A DNA stretch of 64,000 nt from the NCBI GenBank assembly GCA_003184365.1, contig NKYR01000015.1, positions 1-64,000 of the forward strand. The letters run 5' to 3'. This document shows positions 41,001-51,965 of this stretch, piece after piece (within the stretch, counting starts at the first letter, position 1; each line of letters opens with the position of its first letter). A model generated the notes under the pieces. That model did not search any database and had not been told where the DNA came from. It saw only the letters and a program-made list of their open reading frames with translations. The position numbers and the translations under genes were made by a program. This DNA comes from Evernia prunastri (Eukaryota; Ascomycota; Lecanoromycetes; Lecanorales; Parmeliaceae).

Positions 41001-41767
41001 TCGCCGAAGTAGACGGATACCTGAGTGAATGGAGCGTTATGGGAAGCCCCATTCAGCCCGACGTGTTGGCTTCCAACGGCACATTCATTCAATTCGATAT
41101 TCCATTGAATGTCGACATGACAAGCATAGTCGTAATCGGCGTATCCGTTCCTGGACTCACCGACAATGCAGCCTACTCACTCAACCTCTACGCCTATGGC
41201 GCAGCATCTACATCCTGCGGTGGCAGCCTCCCCCTCTCTCTGCTTCCCGCCGCTCCGCCCACCGCCCCACCACCCCCAACAACCACCACGTCCCCTCCCA
41301 GCACAACCGCCGAGCCCGCCTATGGTCCTACGGAATCCTCTTCCTGCGCCGGCGGTTCGAGCCTGTGCAAATCGAATCCGGAAATGGGCTCCATGTGCCA
41401 AACCGCCTTTGCCCGCTACGTCGACAACTTCATCTACACGAACTACACCTCGCTAAGCTACACCAACGCCGCCAACGAAGCCTTCACCGGCGACGGCTGC
41501 TCCGCGTTCTTCCAGTGCGGGCCCGCTGGCGACGGCAGCCAGCCGTATGCCGCGGGGCCGTATCCCAGCGGCGGTATGAACGGAGCGGATATCAAGACGG
41601 CATTTGGGCTGATCGGCTGCAGTGTGTGCGGGTGGCATGATTTGGCGCAAACAGGGTGTCAGGTCAAGTTGGATGCATGCAGTGGGTGTGTGGATTGGGT
41701 GAACGGGATAGATTTGGATCCCACGACTAGGGATCCGGAGCCGTGGTGTGATCATAGTAAGTGTTGA
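38039..41767 (+). CDS. Large secreted Ser/Thr-rich multidomain protein (1242 aa)
   Basis: A single uninterrupted exon. A signal peptide (MHLYLLCVTAVSFCLPIANA) is followed by a small Cys domain (residues about 20-120), then a Ser/Thr/Pro-rich region (about 120-440) with a helical Ala-rich part and an acidic run (EEDEEEDEES). Basic and dibasic sites (SKRRAKFRRF; STRRFLIEER) could be cut by Kex2. The central globular domain (about 520-850; NGLTATQPNYLTAGQLYRVG, SVDHVWELNLLTLFLSSMIG, MYQAFLGVDALI) resembles a module seen in other fungal secreted proteins, but I cannot name it. After a second Ser/Thr linker come a beta-type domain and a C-terminal domain of about 120 residues with around 13 cysteines, ending DHSKC. 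It is probably heavily glycosylated and extracellular or wall-associated. The C-terminal cysteine spacing is reminiscent of small Cys-rich secreted folds; I make no functional claim. Confidence 0.8.
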   Translation: MHLYLLCVTAVSFCLPIANAQGTASCSQTRTSDLPQATDIASFINSQASSVCSQLQAATSLPLSASFQGYGVATNASSSSLDSGLCQNVLSNIAQSCVLNGDYYGGLYFSQRQMFNLSNTIYPQDPILSGIGASHGPATTSSPFSTPETVGEVTSQSQSVAGTSSTPLPISESSSPSNLSATSATFFSNSASITPVAPSSGSGQSITPTSQAFQGSNATTAIPLGSSPSEATYVSSITKTASSNLIVNKDGLPTTSNSFWSQTAENRTSSGSQPSTTSITEQVASISGMVFSIPEHERPFPSKSATVTGSAAGASATQAVTNANATITNLQNNPDSQDAKQAALDAINDAEAAAKVAAIAWLLSALAPAVAEAELVVAGTATVSDLVASWAAVEAAEQKEEDEEEDEESASPSMASQTPSTSPPISSPPSFTTFSASTTLTSASSTASGTCALYDYPSDDEIDEGPGADDTGELTGTASKRRAKFRRFSSEATDKSHKVGLEERYKSTRRFLIEERATGSSFTSINGCNFPNGLTATQPNYLTAGQLYRVGQPKQSGGSGGKNGLIYNAAQKWYFGTHDCTVEPGFAWSKVDNWYPGMLASKQSVDHVWELNLLTLFLSSMIGTSSFSCDDMNTVFFPGTAACDNKMQTIFNQLPSMDVKNIQNGFIGLEQSVNGIKGFIFGQGLGTNPFYIKNRANNFQNQVGALQDACMAFAILSQPEVKALFDVTNNRMYQAFLGVDALITKNALKDSSGAPLQANWGSSFKTWMTSYLGTVSGDAWSWAEALLSQLQEDTNNDATLSMDQKTSQQRQLSWIENSPLWGADQFTFNFGLSWTAGTLALRSLMERDDTCPLSPASTAATPSSWSSLGTTSNLETSTFGLASTNPSVATPPASTYSTASTPATSSDPDSVPTTSAISTVIDTPTTASAALIASITSVAAATHTCPSSSYSNTTNFVENMPQGTNTFNLDFDATTHPEILVPETQWMFAEVDGYLSEWSVMGSPIQPDVLASNGTFIQFDIPLNVDMTSIVVIGVSVPGLTDNAAYSLNLYAYGAASTSCGGSLPLSLLPAAPPTAPPPPTTTTSPPSTTAEPAYGPTESSSCAGGSSLCKSNPEMGSMCQTAFARYVDNFIYTNYTSLSYTNAANEAFTGDGCSAFFQCGPAGDGSQPYAAGPYPSGGMNGADIKTAFGLIGCSVCGWHDLAQTGCQVKLDACSGCVDWVNGIDLDPTTRDPEPWCDHSKC

Positions 41768-42887
41768 GTATTGATCTAGCGGACAGAAACAGAACGAAGA
41801 TACTTTCCTCAAGATGAAATTCTCTCATCAAGACAAACCTGCGCCGTTGAGACCGAGCTCACTATCACATTGAAGATAACGATCTAGCGGCAGCGATAGC
41901 CCATAAGCTACTATACATATTTGCAACCATGGCTCAGCGATAGCAATAGCGTGGCACATTAGTAGCATGTCAGCGACAATTACTCGGATAGAGAGATTCT
42001 GGGGGAAGTGCCCAGCGACGTCAAACCAGAGCCACGAAAACCCCCTGTCTTTTAAAGACCTCAAATGGATGGCATGGACGGTGTACAGGTGGTTGCGCAA
42101 TGGTACTCTAGATGGTCTGTGCTTATAAGTCACACCCACCGATACCGACTCGCAGGATCTGAGGGACCATCTGTGGGCGCGTCGTTCAGAGAAAGACTCC
42201 AGGCTCTGTTGAACTGCACTTTGCTTGTGACAATGATAGGCTACTAATCACAGCGCTCGGCGAGCGTCGACGAGATGAAGGCGGAAAGCCGATGCCAGTC
42301 CACGAAGAGTTAAGACTCCCCTTTCCCTTTACTCGATCTCAGCCAGCGAGGATGCTGCATACCGGCAGAAAGCCAGCGAATCAGCTTCGGCCGATGCCAG
42401 TGTCTCCTTGCTGTCCTCAGAAAATGCTGAGAAATCAAATTCTCGTCGCTATGCAGTTGAGGGACTGAAGCCGAGCCCGGTGGGTTACTCATAGGCAGCT
42501 ACCTCCCACGCGTACGATGCGGCTTACTTAATCCTCCTTCCAAGCCATTAGATCCCTTCTCTTTTCCCTCCACTCCAGGCCTTCATGCACAAGCGAACGA
42601 CTAAACATCTACAGGGTTCTCACCATCGTGCTGAGTCTTGATCAACTGCACTCGCAAGCGTTTGCGCCGGAGAAAGTGTCGCACATTGATTACGCACATT
42701 GATTGGTGATCAGCTGAAGGCCACCAGTCGCGCCTGGACGGCTCATATCAACTATGAGGTCCTTCAGCACTAATCGTATTCCAAGCTGGCGAGGCGAGTG
42801 TATTATACGATTACCCCTAAGGACGGTATTCATATTCCTCTAGTGTCGTTCCCAATCAGCTCAACCTCTACAAGTACGTCGTAAACA
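41768..42887. other. Intergenic, no gene seen
   Basis: No frame with support on either strand. Confidence 0.4.
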
Positions 42888-43995
42888 ATGAAGCCGAACC
42901 CCCTCCCCTTCCTCCGCGAGAAATGGACCGGCGTCCCTCCACCGACTGCTCCCTTCACCGGCAAGACCATCATCATCGCCGGCGCCAACCTTGGCCTGGG
43001 TTTCGAATCCGCCGCAATATTCACGGCCCTCGACGCCGCCAAAGTCATCCTCGCCGTCCGCAACATCACCAAAGGTGACGCTGCAAAACAGCAAATCGAA
43101 GACCGCAACGGCCGCAAAGGGGTTGTGGAAGTCTGGGAGCTCGACATGGACCGCTTCGCAAGCATCGAAAGCTTTACCAAGCGCGTCGAGCAAGAGCTAC
43201 CGCGTCTAGACGTCGCCGTGCTAAACGCGGGCGCCATGCCGAAAGAATACACCCTTACCGCCGAAGGTTTCGAGACGATGCTGCAAATCAACGTGGTGGG
43301 CACGGCACTCCTCGGTCTGCTCCTGCTCCCGAAGTTGAAGGCGTCCAAGAGCTCCGAGCGAGACACGCCGCACCTCGTCATCGTCACCTCTGAATCCCAC
43401 CGCTGGGTCGAAGAGAAAGACATCCCCGACCCGAGCCCGTACGGCGGCAACCTGCTCCTCGCCGTCAACGCCGCGCCGAAAGGGAGCGAGAAGTTTCGAC
43501 TGGTCACTCCAGGGTCCCCGGACGAAAATCTTCGCGCACGACGTCGCCAACGAGCTGGCCGGCCTCACGAGGAAAAGCAGCGGCGAGGTCGACGCCATCG
43601 TGACATCCGTTTGCCCCGGCGCGACGAAGTCGGATCTCATGCGGGATCTCGGTGGATTCCCGCTCAGCATCATCACGAAGATCTTCGACGTGTTGTTCAA
43701 CAAGACGACAAATGAGGGCGCGAGGGTTTACGTTGCCGCGTCGGTGTTGGGACCGGAGGGGCACGGGGCATGGTATAAGGCGACGGCGTTGACGAAGTAA
43801 GCTGCATACCTACCTACTCGGCCCGTCTTGTACGATCGATATGTTGTACTCACCCCTCACTTCCTCGACAGGCAAGGCGATCTCGTCACAAGTCCAACTG
43901 GCAAAAAGATGCAGGCGCAGGTGTGGAGGGAGATTGTCGACGTATTGCAGGCCAAGGTCCCAGCAGTGGAGGCTTTGGCCGCAGGGAAGTTTTAG
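42888..43995 (+). CDS. Short-chain dehydrogenase/reductase, frame broken at the active site
   Basis: ATG 42888 starts MKPNPLPFLREKWTGVPP. The Rossmann start TGKTIIIAGANLGLG (residues 25-38), LAVRN, a DMDRF acidic motif, NAG (113-115), INVVGTALL and VIVTSESHRWVEE (catalytic Ser region) follow in order. Near 43495-43520, where YxxxK should be, the frame changes. Downstream the next frame continues as TKIFAHDVANELAGLTRKSS, AIVTSVCPGATKSDLM and VYVAASVLGPEGHGAWYK, then an intron 43797-43871 (GTAAGC...GACAG) and exon 43872-43995 ending VEALAAGKF. The observed DNA there (GGTCACTCCAGGGTCCCCGG) could encode a Tyr-Ser-Arg-Ser-type motif if several single bases were extra. SDRs of this class use NAD(P)H on small lipophilic or polyketide-like substrates; the substrate is unknown. 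Confidence 0.78.
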
Positions 43996-45913
43996 GGATC
44001 CGTCGTGTCTTGCAGGCGCAGGGCGGGTAGAAGAGGTGAATTGGGAGTCGTCTTCGTATCGTGGCAGGCTGGAAATCACGCGATCAGAACGCATGGAGGG
44101 AATTTCAACTTCTCCAGATCCGAACAGCAAACGCCTCTCCATGTACATAGTCACACGTATACTTGTGGATATCTCGCGTCAACACCTGCACAGCGCCTAA
44201 CACTCCCTCGCGTTCTTTTCCATGAGCGTAATCCTCTCGTGAGAATCGACCCAAAAAGCCCGGCACTGTTCTGTCAATACCTCAACTCCAATGCAAACAA
44301 AAAATTTATTGACTTCAGGAATTCATTCCCTAACAGTTGTCATTTTCGGGGGCCAACAGCGCCCGGACTTGGACCGAATTTTGATGTCAAGTCGGCGGTG
44401 CACAATCCACCATGCCATCCATTCAGCAAACAATAACATCCCCACACGAACAGCCGTGCTGCAGAACAAATACCCCAAACCAAGACCCCCCCCCCTCGTC
44501 TCTTCCAACCCGGTCCACACCCATCAATAGGAAAGCACGGTTTTTTAGGCTGGTCCAGACGAGACAGGCGAGCATACCTTCGTGGTCACCTTCGTTCAAC
44601 ACTTCGTAGCTCGCGACACGACTTCATACGAGCATGAGCCGTTGCCACAAGAAGTGAGGTTCGCTTGCCCAAGTCTTCACCGAGCATGACTTGGTTGAAG
44701 CGTCTGATATGGTGGGATGCAGTCCACAGGTGATCCAAGATAGCTTCCTCGGAATTTCGAGGCTCCACGTCTGGGTTGGGGTTTCTGAGATAGAACGCGG
44801 TCCTCTGGGCTGTTGCGGTGGCCATCGTAAAGGGTCTGCACATGAGGGTGACAACAACGCCGGAGACCTTTGTCACGGACGCGTGCAATTTGGCGACCGA
44901 TGGTGATCTCGCTATTGAAGAGTATTCGGCTTGCGCAGGTGCGTCTCAGGAGACACTCCCTTGCAGATCATCGTAAGATTCTTCTCTTGCGTTACCGAAG
45001 AGATCAAGTCATTGTATTGATTTCCATAACAGTTCAACTTGTCAATATGGAAATTGCTGCCCCATGCTTGCCGGAAGCAGGTAAGGTTCGACGTCTTTTC
45101 GATCTTCAATCGCTGGAGCGAGGCAGACGACCACAGGTCTTCATCTTTGACTGAACGCAATCAGACGCTAGAATCCGAGACAAATCCTTAATGCTGCTAG
45201 CAGAGGCGTTCGCGCCTCAGACATATGGAAGTCTGCGTCAAGCAATGCGATAGACCGATTGATCTCTGTGTCTGAGCTCTTGCCCTCCGCGCCTCGATCA
45301 GGATTATTGTGACGAATTGATCTCAGGCTACCGGACCATCTTTTATCACATTCTTCCTTTATCGCCGTGCGTTGAGCTGACCCCATTCTTGAACCTCCGT
45401 TGCTCGAGAAAGCGCTGAGTAGACATCTCCAACGCTTCAAGCTGTATACTGTTGGTCACGTAGGCGCATAGGACGAAATCCGTGTACGATAAATTCGCCG
45501 ATACCAGCAATTGCCCTAGCCAGCGATGTAAAACCGTCCCAACACCATCGCGTCTCAATCCTAATGGAAAACACGAGGGCTATCTTGAAGTACACGGTTT
45601 TGACAATCCTACATCTGCCGAGGTCAGCAAATGGCAGTGTTGCGCTGATGTGTCGCTCCACTTGATTCGTTACGCGGGTTACGACCGATGCGTCTATGAT
45701 TATTTTGAGGACATGGAGGTGGCAGCTTGGCACGTTCGAAAGAAAGGGTTGGACACATTGAGTGTGTAACGGTGGGCTCGTGACCAGTATGTGGTCCAAA
45801 TTTTTCCAGCAGTGATCAAACAATTTTGATTAAGATTGGATGCGCAGGTGCGTGAAAAGAAATGAAAAGAGTGAATCTGAGCAAGACGCTATCAATAATC
45901 CATCACTAGAAGA
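43996..45913. other. Unresolved region; coding-like pieces but no model
   Basis: Minus-strand pieces look partly coding: 44586-44835 (MATATAQRTAFYLRNPNPDV...) and 44912-45160 (KDEDLWSSASLQRLKIEKTS...). A plus-strand frame at 45482-45769 without an ATG (GYLEVHGFDNPTSAEVSKWQ...) does too. I could not join any of these with splice sites into one protein. One possibility is a degraded F-box- or repeat-type gene. Confidence 0.3.
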
Positions 45914-48511
45914 TCAAGCATGGACAAACGTTTCGCTTCCCCACCCGTATTTCCTTGTCAGCCTACTGGCGTATCGTCTCAGATTCGCGAACGGAATCTC
46001 CCCCGAGGGATGGGGTTCGTGGAATGTGATCGGCGAGTCCTTTTTCCACGTTGGTTCGAAATACCACGCCGAACCGTCGAGACTCTTGATGTCGAAGTCG
46101 AGCTTGTAGAGGGCATGCACGAAGTCTTTCCACACGATTTTGCCAGCCGTGTGTTCTTGGGTCGAGGATGGGAACAGCGTGGACATGACCTTGTAGGCTC
46201 TGTTGGATAGCTTGAACGCTTGGGGTTCTGGCGCAGAGTGATCTTCGGGCTCGGGCAGAGAGGTTTTTTTGGGGCCTCTGGATGGATCTGCTTCGCCGCG
46301 GGTCTTAGGTTTGGACTTAATATGTGGTGCTAAGAACGGCGCTGGTTCTTCGTATGGCTGACTGGAGAGGACAGCATCGCCAAGCAATGGGGCATCAGTC
46401 GACCATGCTGCTTTTGTAGTAGCGAGTCTCTCAGATGATTTCCAAGGAGGAGTTCACTGGATTTCTCGAGCAGTGATTTGGTCTCGCATCAAACAGTTGA
46501 GAGTCTTTCCACATCGGGCGACGAAGTGATCGTCTACTTGCTGCCAGAATTCGTCCAGCTTGCCCTCTTCAAGGCGCATTTTCTCTACACTCTGCTGTGT
46601 CAGTTTCCTGCTTGAAGGATAATCGAATCGTGAAGCTGCCGTAGTACATTCAGACAATTTTGCGTCTTTTAGAATCATGAAAATCTCTTCGGTGATATTG
46701 GCGCATTCCTGGGCATGCTTCCTACCGATCTTTTCATATTTGGAAGTTTGAATCTTAGGCTGATGCTGGCACAGTTGCTGACTTATTTCACCGAAAGCTG
46801 CTACCTCAGAAAGGAGTCTCGCCACTGATGGCGTAATCAGAGCTCGTTGAGAGACCTCACCTCGGATCAGACGCTCGATCTCGTCCATGATTTTTGAAGA
46901 GCCCAGCAGAACACTGCGAACATCGTCGAGAAGGTCGTCGATTAAATTGAGGACTGGCGGTGTTCTTGAAGTCTTCTCAATGGTACAGGTTATGGGTGGG
47001 CCCCTGATGCTGTGATATTGCTGCAAGGGCTGACTCGTCGCCACGCTTATTTGGAGATTCATCAATGCGTGGTCTTGGGACATTTGTGCCACGAATACAA
47101 AGTTGGATAGTGCCTCATGGTACTCATCGGGTAGAGAACTTGTGGCCGAAATATCGGTCCCAAACCGAGTTCTCAACGTCTCCAGACCTTTTGATTCTGT
47201 CGACAGAACGTCCCAGATGACGACATTTTTGTATGCATCGTGAATAAAATTTCGGCAGGCCTCTTGAAGACTGTGCGCCTCCATCCTGAGACGGAGACCT
47301 CTTGGCATATCACCCATGCATGCCTTCCGTGACGATTCACAATTCTCTTGATATCGATCCTGCAGTGTTTCCTGGAAATATGCTGGGTCCTCACGCAAAG
47401 CCCATAGTTCGTCTTCGGCTTCATCTCGTTTAGCGGCAGCTAATCTTCTAAGACGCTCAACAGCAAACTGTTGCGGTACTTTGTATGCGGCCTCGGTGTT
47501 GGCTTCCATCATTGAACGCCATTCCGTGGCTTCGGAGTTGGCTGGCCCCTTGCCTACACTCAGCAAAACCTGTGGAGTATCGACCCTGGCATCCAACGCT
47601 TTATCACTCAGGTCCACATCCTGCAAAAGAAGCTCCGTGCATCGGACGAGAAATGACATGATCTTGTCCTGTATTTCCAGCAGCAGCAAGCCTTCGCCGA
47701 GATGAAAACCCTTACCCACGTACATATCTTGAGCAGCATCTTGGTTCTGGCTCCAAGATACAATTGTTCCGTAGGTTTCTCTTGTGTTCTGGCCGCTCAA
47801 TAGCATCGAGTGGCCAACCGCGTGAGGCACATGAACGGCTTGAACAGTATTCGCCATAGGTGTTGTGCTGGAATCTGCCCACGCGAATACGTCCGGTGTA
47901 TTTCGTGAACGAGCATCGAGTAGCAGCATAAGATTTTTGGGTGTACTCAAGTCCTCGAGGTTGATGTGTGGTAGTAAGTATGCGTCTCTGTATCGAGGGT
48001 CTTTCAAGCCGCGTCTGTAGGCGTTGAAGTCCGGGCGGTGGGTTTGGGCCATGTCGGGCCATGCTTCGAGTAGCAGCTTCTTTCTCTTGTGACCTGGCTT
48101 CTTGTTCCAACGACTCGACAGTATGGTAGCGTGGGCACCAACTATCTGTTCCAATCGTGCGAAATTATCGAAGATTCGCTGGACATTTGAAGGCGCTTCC
48201 CGCCTCGCGGTCTTGATAGTCCGGCCATTCAGTGGGTTTGACTCTTCGTACGAGTCCATGAGTCTAGCCAGTGTCATATCCTCTGGGCGAAGATTGTTCC
48301 CAGTAAGTTGGTCAATGGTTTGATAATGAGGGTTGCGAAGGAGAGGTGCCAATCCTTCAAGCGCTTGTCCTGTTTCTACCATGCCTATCCCATGCCCTAT
48401 CGAGCTTTCTGTCCTGGATTGTGTCGTGGAATCAGAGCCAAGTAGTGCCTCCATCATTTCCAGAATTGGCAACTCTCCTTCCCCGTCCATTGAAGACAGA
48501 AAAGCGTCCAT
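45914..48511 (-). CDS. Large conserved-type fungal protein of unknown function, interrupted by one TGA
   Basis: ATG at 48511-48509 opens 685 codons to TGA at 46456-46454. The same frame then continues without another stop to 45914, for 866 codons in all. The part before the TGA has AFLSSMDGEGELPILEMMEA, RIFDNFARLEQIVGAHATIL, KKLLLEAWPDMAQTHRPDF and YLLPHINLEDLSTPKNLMLL, a layout I remember from uncharacterised proteins common in Pezizomycotina. The part after it has TPPWKSSERL, KSKPKTRG, LSNRAYKVMSTLFPS, WKDFVHALYKLDF, ITFHEPHPSGEIPF and RKYGW, the usual C-terminal module of the same proteins. The stop falls where relatives have Arg (R-T-P-x-W, from memory), so CGA to TGA is likely. An intron starting GTGAAC and ending CTCCAG could also remove it. 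No signal peptide; function unknown. Confidence 0.75.
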
Positions 48512-49496
48512 TGCTGGTTTTGCATAAATCCAAGGCTTATGATAGTTGATCTGTAGCCCTGAGTAGTGAGGAATAACTCAAAGGGAAAGAGAGGATCCGT
48601 CCATGTTATTATATGCCCCTGCATGAAATCCATCATCGAAGCTAGCTAATCACGGCCGGACTGCCAAGAGGCTAGCGCTGTCGGCCGCAACACCAAAACA
48701 TAAATATTACTGTAACTTACTACGTGAACATCGCCAAACGGCAAAGCTCACCTCCTACTGCATCTCTATGTAGTCCCAGTCGTCAGAAGGGCTCATTAGG
48801 TTCGAAGTTGTGGCAGAACAGCTATAACAAGAGGGCAGAATATCACCATCTCATGGAGAGCGTACACTGGTGCACGCTCAGGCCTTGAATGAGTGTGTGC
48901 ACGCTCAGACCTTCCTCGTCTGCCAATAACAGGATTCCTTGCGCGAGACAAAGCGGGGCCGATCGAAAATTCGATCGGAATTCGCAAGTGAATCTTTTTG
49001 GCAACGTAAAGGCCTGGCAAGACACTCAAACACAACAATGCGCTGGGTTTGCTGAAATATATCAGGAAAATCTTGGAGAATACTTGCTTTGTCTGCTGAA
49101 GGTGTGCCACTGTTGTGTTGCATGCATATTTCTCGATTGTGTTAGCAAGAACTGCATTAAAATGCGTCTTATCTCGTTGGTGGGAAAGTGATGCGAGAAA
49201 TATCTGTCTTTACGTTGGTGGGTCCTCTTGGCTGATAGTTATCAAGTCGACCAAATCTTGCACTGGACAAGCTTTCCACAATCTGCTCAAAACCCGCAAC
49301 CGAAACTTTTGACCGAAAATGCCTCTTTTCTTAAAGCATGATCAATGCCGCCTGAATACGTCTATCTAGCTACCAGTTTGAGTTACAATTCCGTGGTACT
49401 AGACGCCATTTTACATTAACGGAACCTCTCGGACTAAGATTACAGCGCATCACTCGATTGGTCAAAGGCTTGCACACCAAAATCTTCAGCAATAAC
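48512..49496. other. Intergenic, no gene seen
   Basis: A short direct repeat (GTGCACGCTCAGxCCTT, twice at about 48870-48915) is the only structure noticed. Confidence 0.4.
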
Positions 49497-51155
49497 ATGT
49501 CGACGAAAGATCGTTCTGAGGGCACAATGCTGTCGCTCAACTTGGATGCTGGTATCCAGCAGAATGGAGTTTCGGAATCGTTGAGATGGCCTCAGACGTG
49601 GCGCCCATATGCTGCCCTGTTGTCGGGGTTTTGTGGAATGGCGAATTGCTGGCATGTCTTCCAATATCCTCGCCTGCCGGTCTGTGCTTAGACCGACTGA
49701 GCTGACGCCCGCGCTCGCAGGGGCCTCATAATGAGCTTTGGCACCTTCTTCAGATACTATGATGAGCACCTTTTACTTGGGGCGACGGACACCACCGTCG
49801 GACTGATTGGGGGTGTTCAGGCATCCATGGTATTGCTGCTCTCATTCATTGTAGGCCGGCTTCTCGACGCAAAATTCCATAGAGTTATTGTGGGAGTTGG
49901 AGGGATCTTGACTTCCCTGGGGTATTTCTGTTTGAGCTTCAACACTCTGAAAGGACCGGAGAACCAGGGAAGTTATGGGTTGATCATTTTGACTCAGAGC
50001 ATCATAGCCGGCGTCGGCATGAGTTGTTTCTTTATGCACAGCTCTCATTGCGCAATTCAGGTGGGGAGTAGTCAACCGAAGGCTTTGTTTTGAAGGCTGA
50101 CCTTTCTGTTGAGTGGTTTCCACAAAATAGATATTTCGCTGTAGGTATCACATCTGCTGGAGCCGCCGTTGGTAAGATCAGCCATATCTTCATTGACGCT
50201 TTGTCTATCACTCACCGTATGGTAGGAGGCCTTGCTTATCCGCTAGCGATCACATATTTCATTACCGAACACGGCTTTCCTGCCGGCATTAGACTATTCT
50301 CCGCAATCATTGGCGGAGTCTCCGCGACGTGCTTCGTCTTCGGTGCTTCAAATCCAGCAGCCAAGAGGCGGCCGATATATTCAGTCATCAAGATGTCAAC
50401 CTGGATTGACGTCAAGGCATTTAAGAACCTTCTTTTCCTGACCTACTCAGTAGGTGTAGGCTTCATGTTCTTGGCTTTCTACCCACTACTGTTCCATATC
50501 ACCGAGTGGGCTGAACGTGAGATGTTTAAAAACATAAAGACTGTGTGGTTTTTGACCATGGTGAATGGGTGGGTTACAGACTTCGGGTAATGCGATTGTG
50601 CCTTGATCTGACATTTGACAGGTGCAGCGCTGTTGGGCGCTTGAGCAGTGCCGCTATCGCAAGTGCAAGGTACTCTCTTTGACCTGAAAAGGAAAGACAA
50701 TTCTGATATATCTCAGGTGCTCTAACCCTGCTATGGTCCACGCCATCAGCTGCTTCGCCGCCGCGCTGATTGTCTTTCTATTATGGCCACTTGCTCAAGA
50801 AGAAAGCCACGCCATTGCATTCTGCGTCTTATTCGGAGTCCTCGGCGGCTCCTTGTTCGGCCTGCCTGCGTCAGGTGTTGCTTTTATAATGCCAGAACAG
50901 CTTGGCGACTCGCTGGGGGCCTGGACTGGAATCATGTGGGCCTTGAGTTCGGCGTTTGCTTTGATCGGGCCACCAATCGTGGGGCAAATCGTGAAACGTT
51001 ATTCAATTGAGTCTGTAGGGTACTGGACAGGAGCGAACCTTCTTGCGGCTGGGATACTGATAGCTGTGGCAGTGTGGATGAAGCACCTAGAGGAGAAGAG
51101 GGAGAGATGCAAAAGCGCGGAACAAGATACCAGCGCCGCTGACAGTGTTGTCTAG
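49497..51155 (+). CDS. MFS transporter, monocarboxylate type, 460 aa, six exons
   Basis: Exons 49497-49651, 49721-50060, 50114-50171, 50226-50568, 50622-50669 and 50717-51155 total 1383 bases with all phases matching. Motifs: WPQTWRPYAALLSGFCGMAN, LIMSFGTFFRYYDEHLL, GLIGGVQASMVLLLSFIVGR, WFPQNRYFAVGITSAGAAVG after TM4, GGLAYPLAITYFITE and a typical second half ending IVKRYSIESVGYWTGANLLA. The first intron (49652-49720) must start with GC (TG|GCATGT) and end CGCAG with branch GCTGAC for the frame to hold; the rest are GT-AG introns of 47-54 bases. It resembles the 32626-34027 transporter in class but lacks its DGGYGW signature. Plasma-membrane transport of organic acids or related compounds is the family role; the substrate is unknown. 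Confidence 0.82.
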
Positions 51156-51965
51156 AAACTTGGCAGAGTTCTTGATAGAGAAAGCTTGTACATATCGATC
51201 GTTATAAAATTCCTGCTTTTTCTCGTTTCTTAGCAGTCTATCTGCTTTGAACGAACAGTCCCATGCGACCTAACACTAAGATCAGAGCAACAAGCCTAGC
51301 ATCGGCAGCCAAGAGGTACCGTGGGTTCCATTTTCCAACATGAACATGGCGAGAGGTGCCAAAATTTGGCTATGGAGGATCGATTGATTTTCTATGGAGT
51401 GGTGAGTGGTGTGAAGGCTACTTATGTGCCTGAGAAGGATGCTAGTTTACCATATGAGGGATAGTTCGACACAGGAGTGCTGCATCATTTCCAACAACAA
51501 GCCACATCTGAGAGCACTTACTTGAATTTTGAATCGGGTTCCTGGCTTCATCGTTCTTTCCCGCCTGCTTGCAGCCTTCACTCAAATCGGGCCTCGATCG
51601 ACTGTGGGCGTCTGAAGTTTGACAAGTGAGCGCTTTCGGATTGAACTCTTTCCTACATATAAGACCGCTCCCTCACACAGATGAAGTAAGTGCATCTCAT
51701 TCGAAATCTCACGAGCCTTGAACGAAACAAAAGTTAGTTGGTAGACCGATCAGTTTCCCTGGCAACAAATAACTCATGATCCCGTTACTAGCGCGGAACG
51801 TCACTGCTCTTTTCGACTTCGACCTTGACAACAAGATACCTTACACAGACAGCAGCTGCGATTCACCCTCCAACTCAAAACAATCTTGTACCACCACTTC
51901 CAAACACCTTTATCACACTGTAAGCAAATCATATCTCACACCACAGCTTCAACTGAGCTTCAACT
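51156..51965. other. Intergenic, no gene seen
   Basis: Includes the upstream region of the next gene. A short frame at 51776-52042 overlaps it and is not called. Confidence 0.4.
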
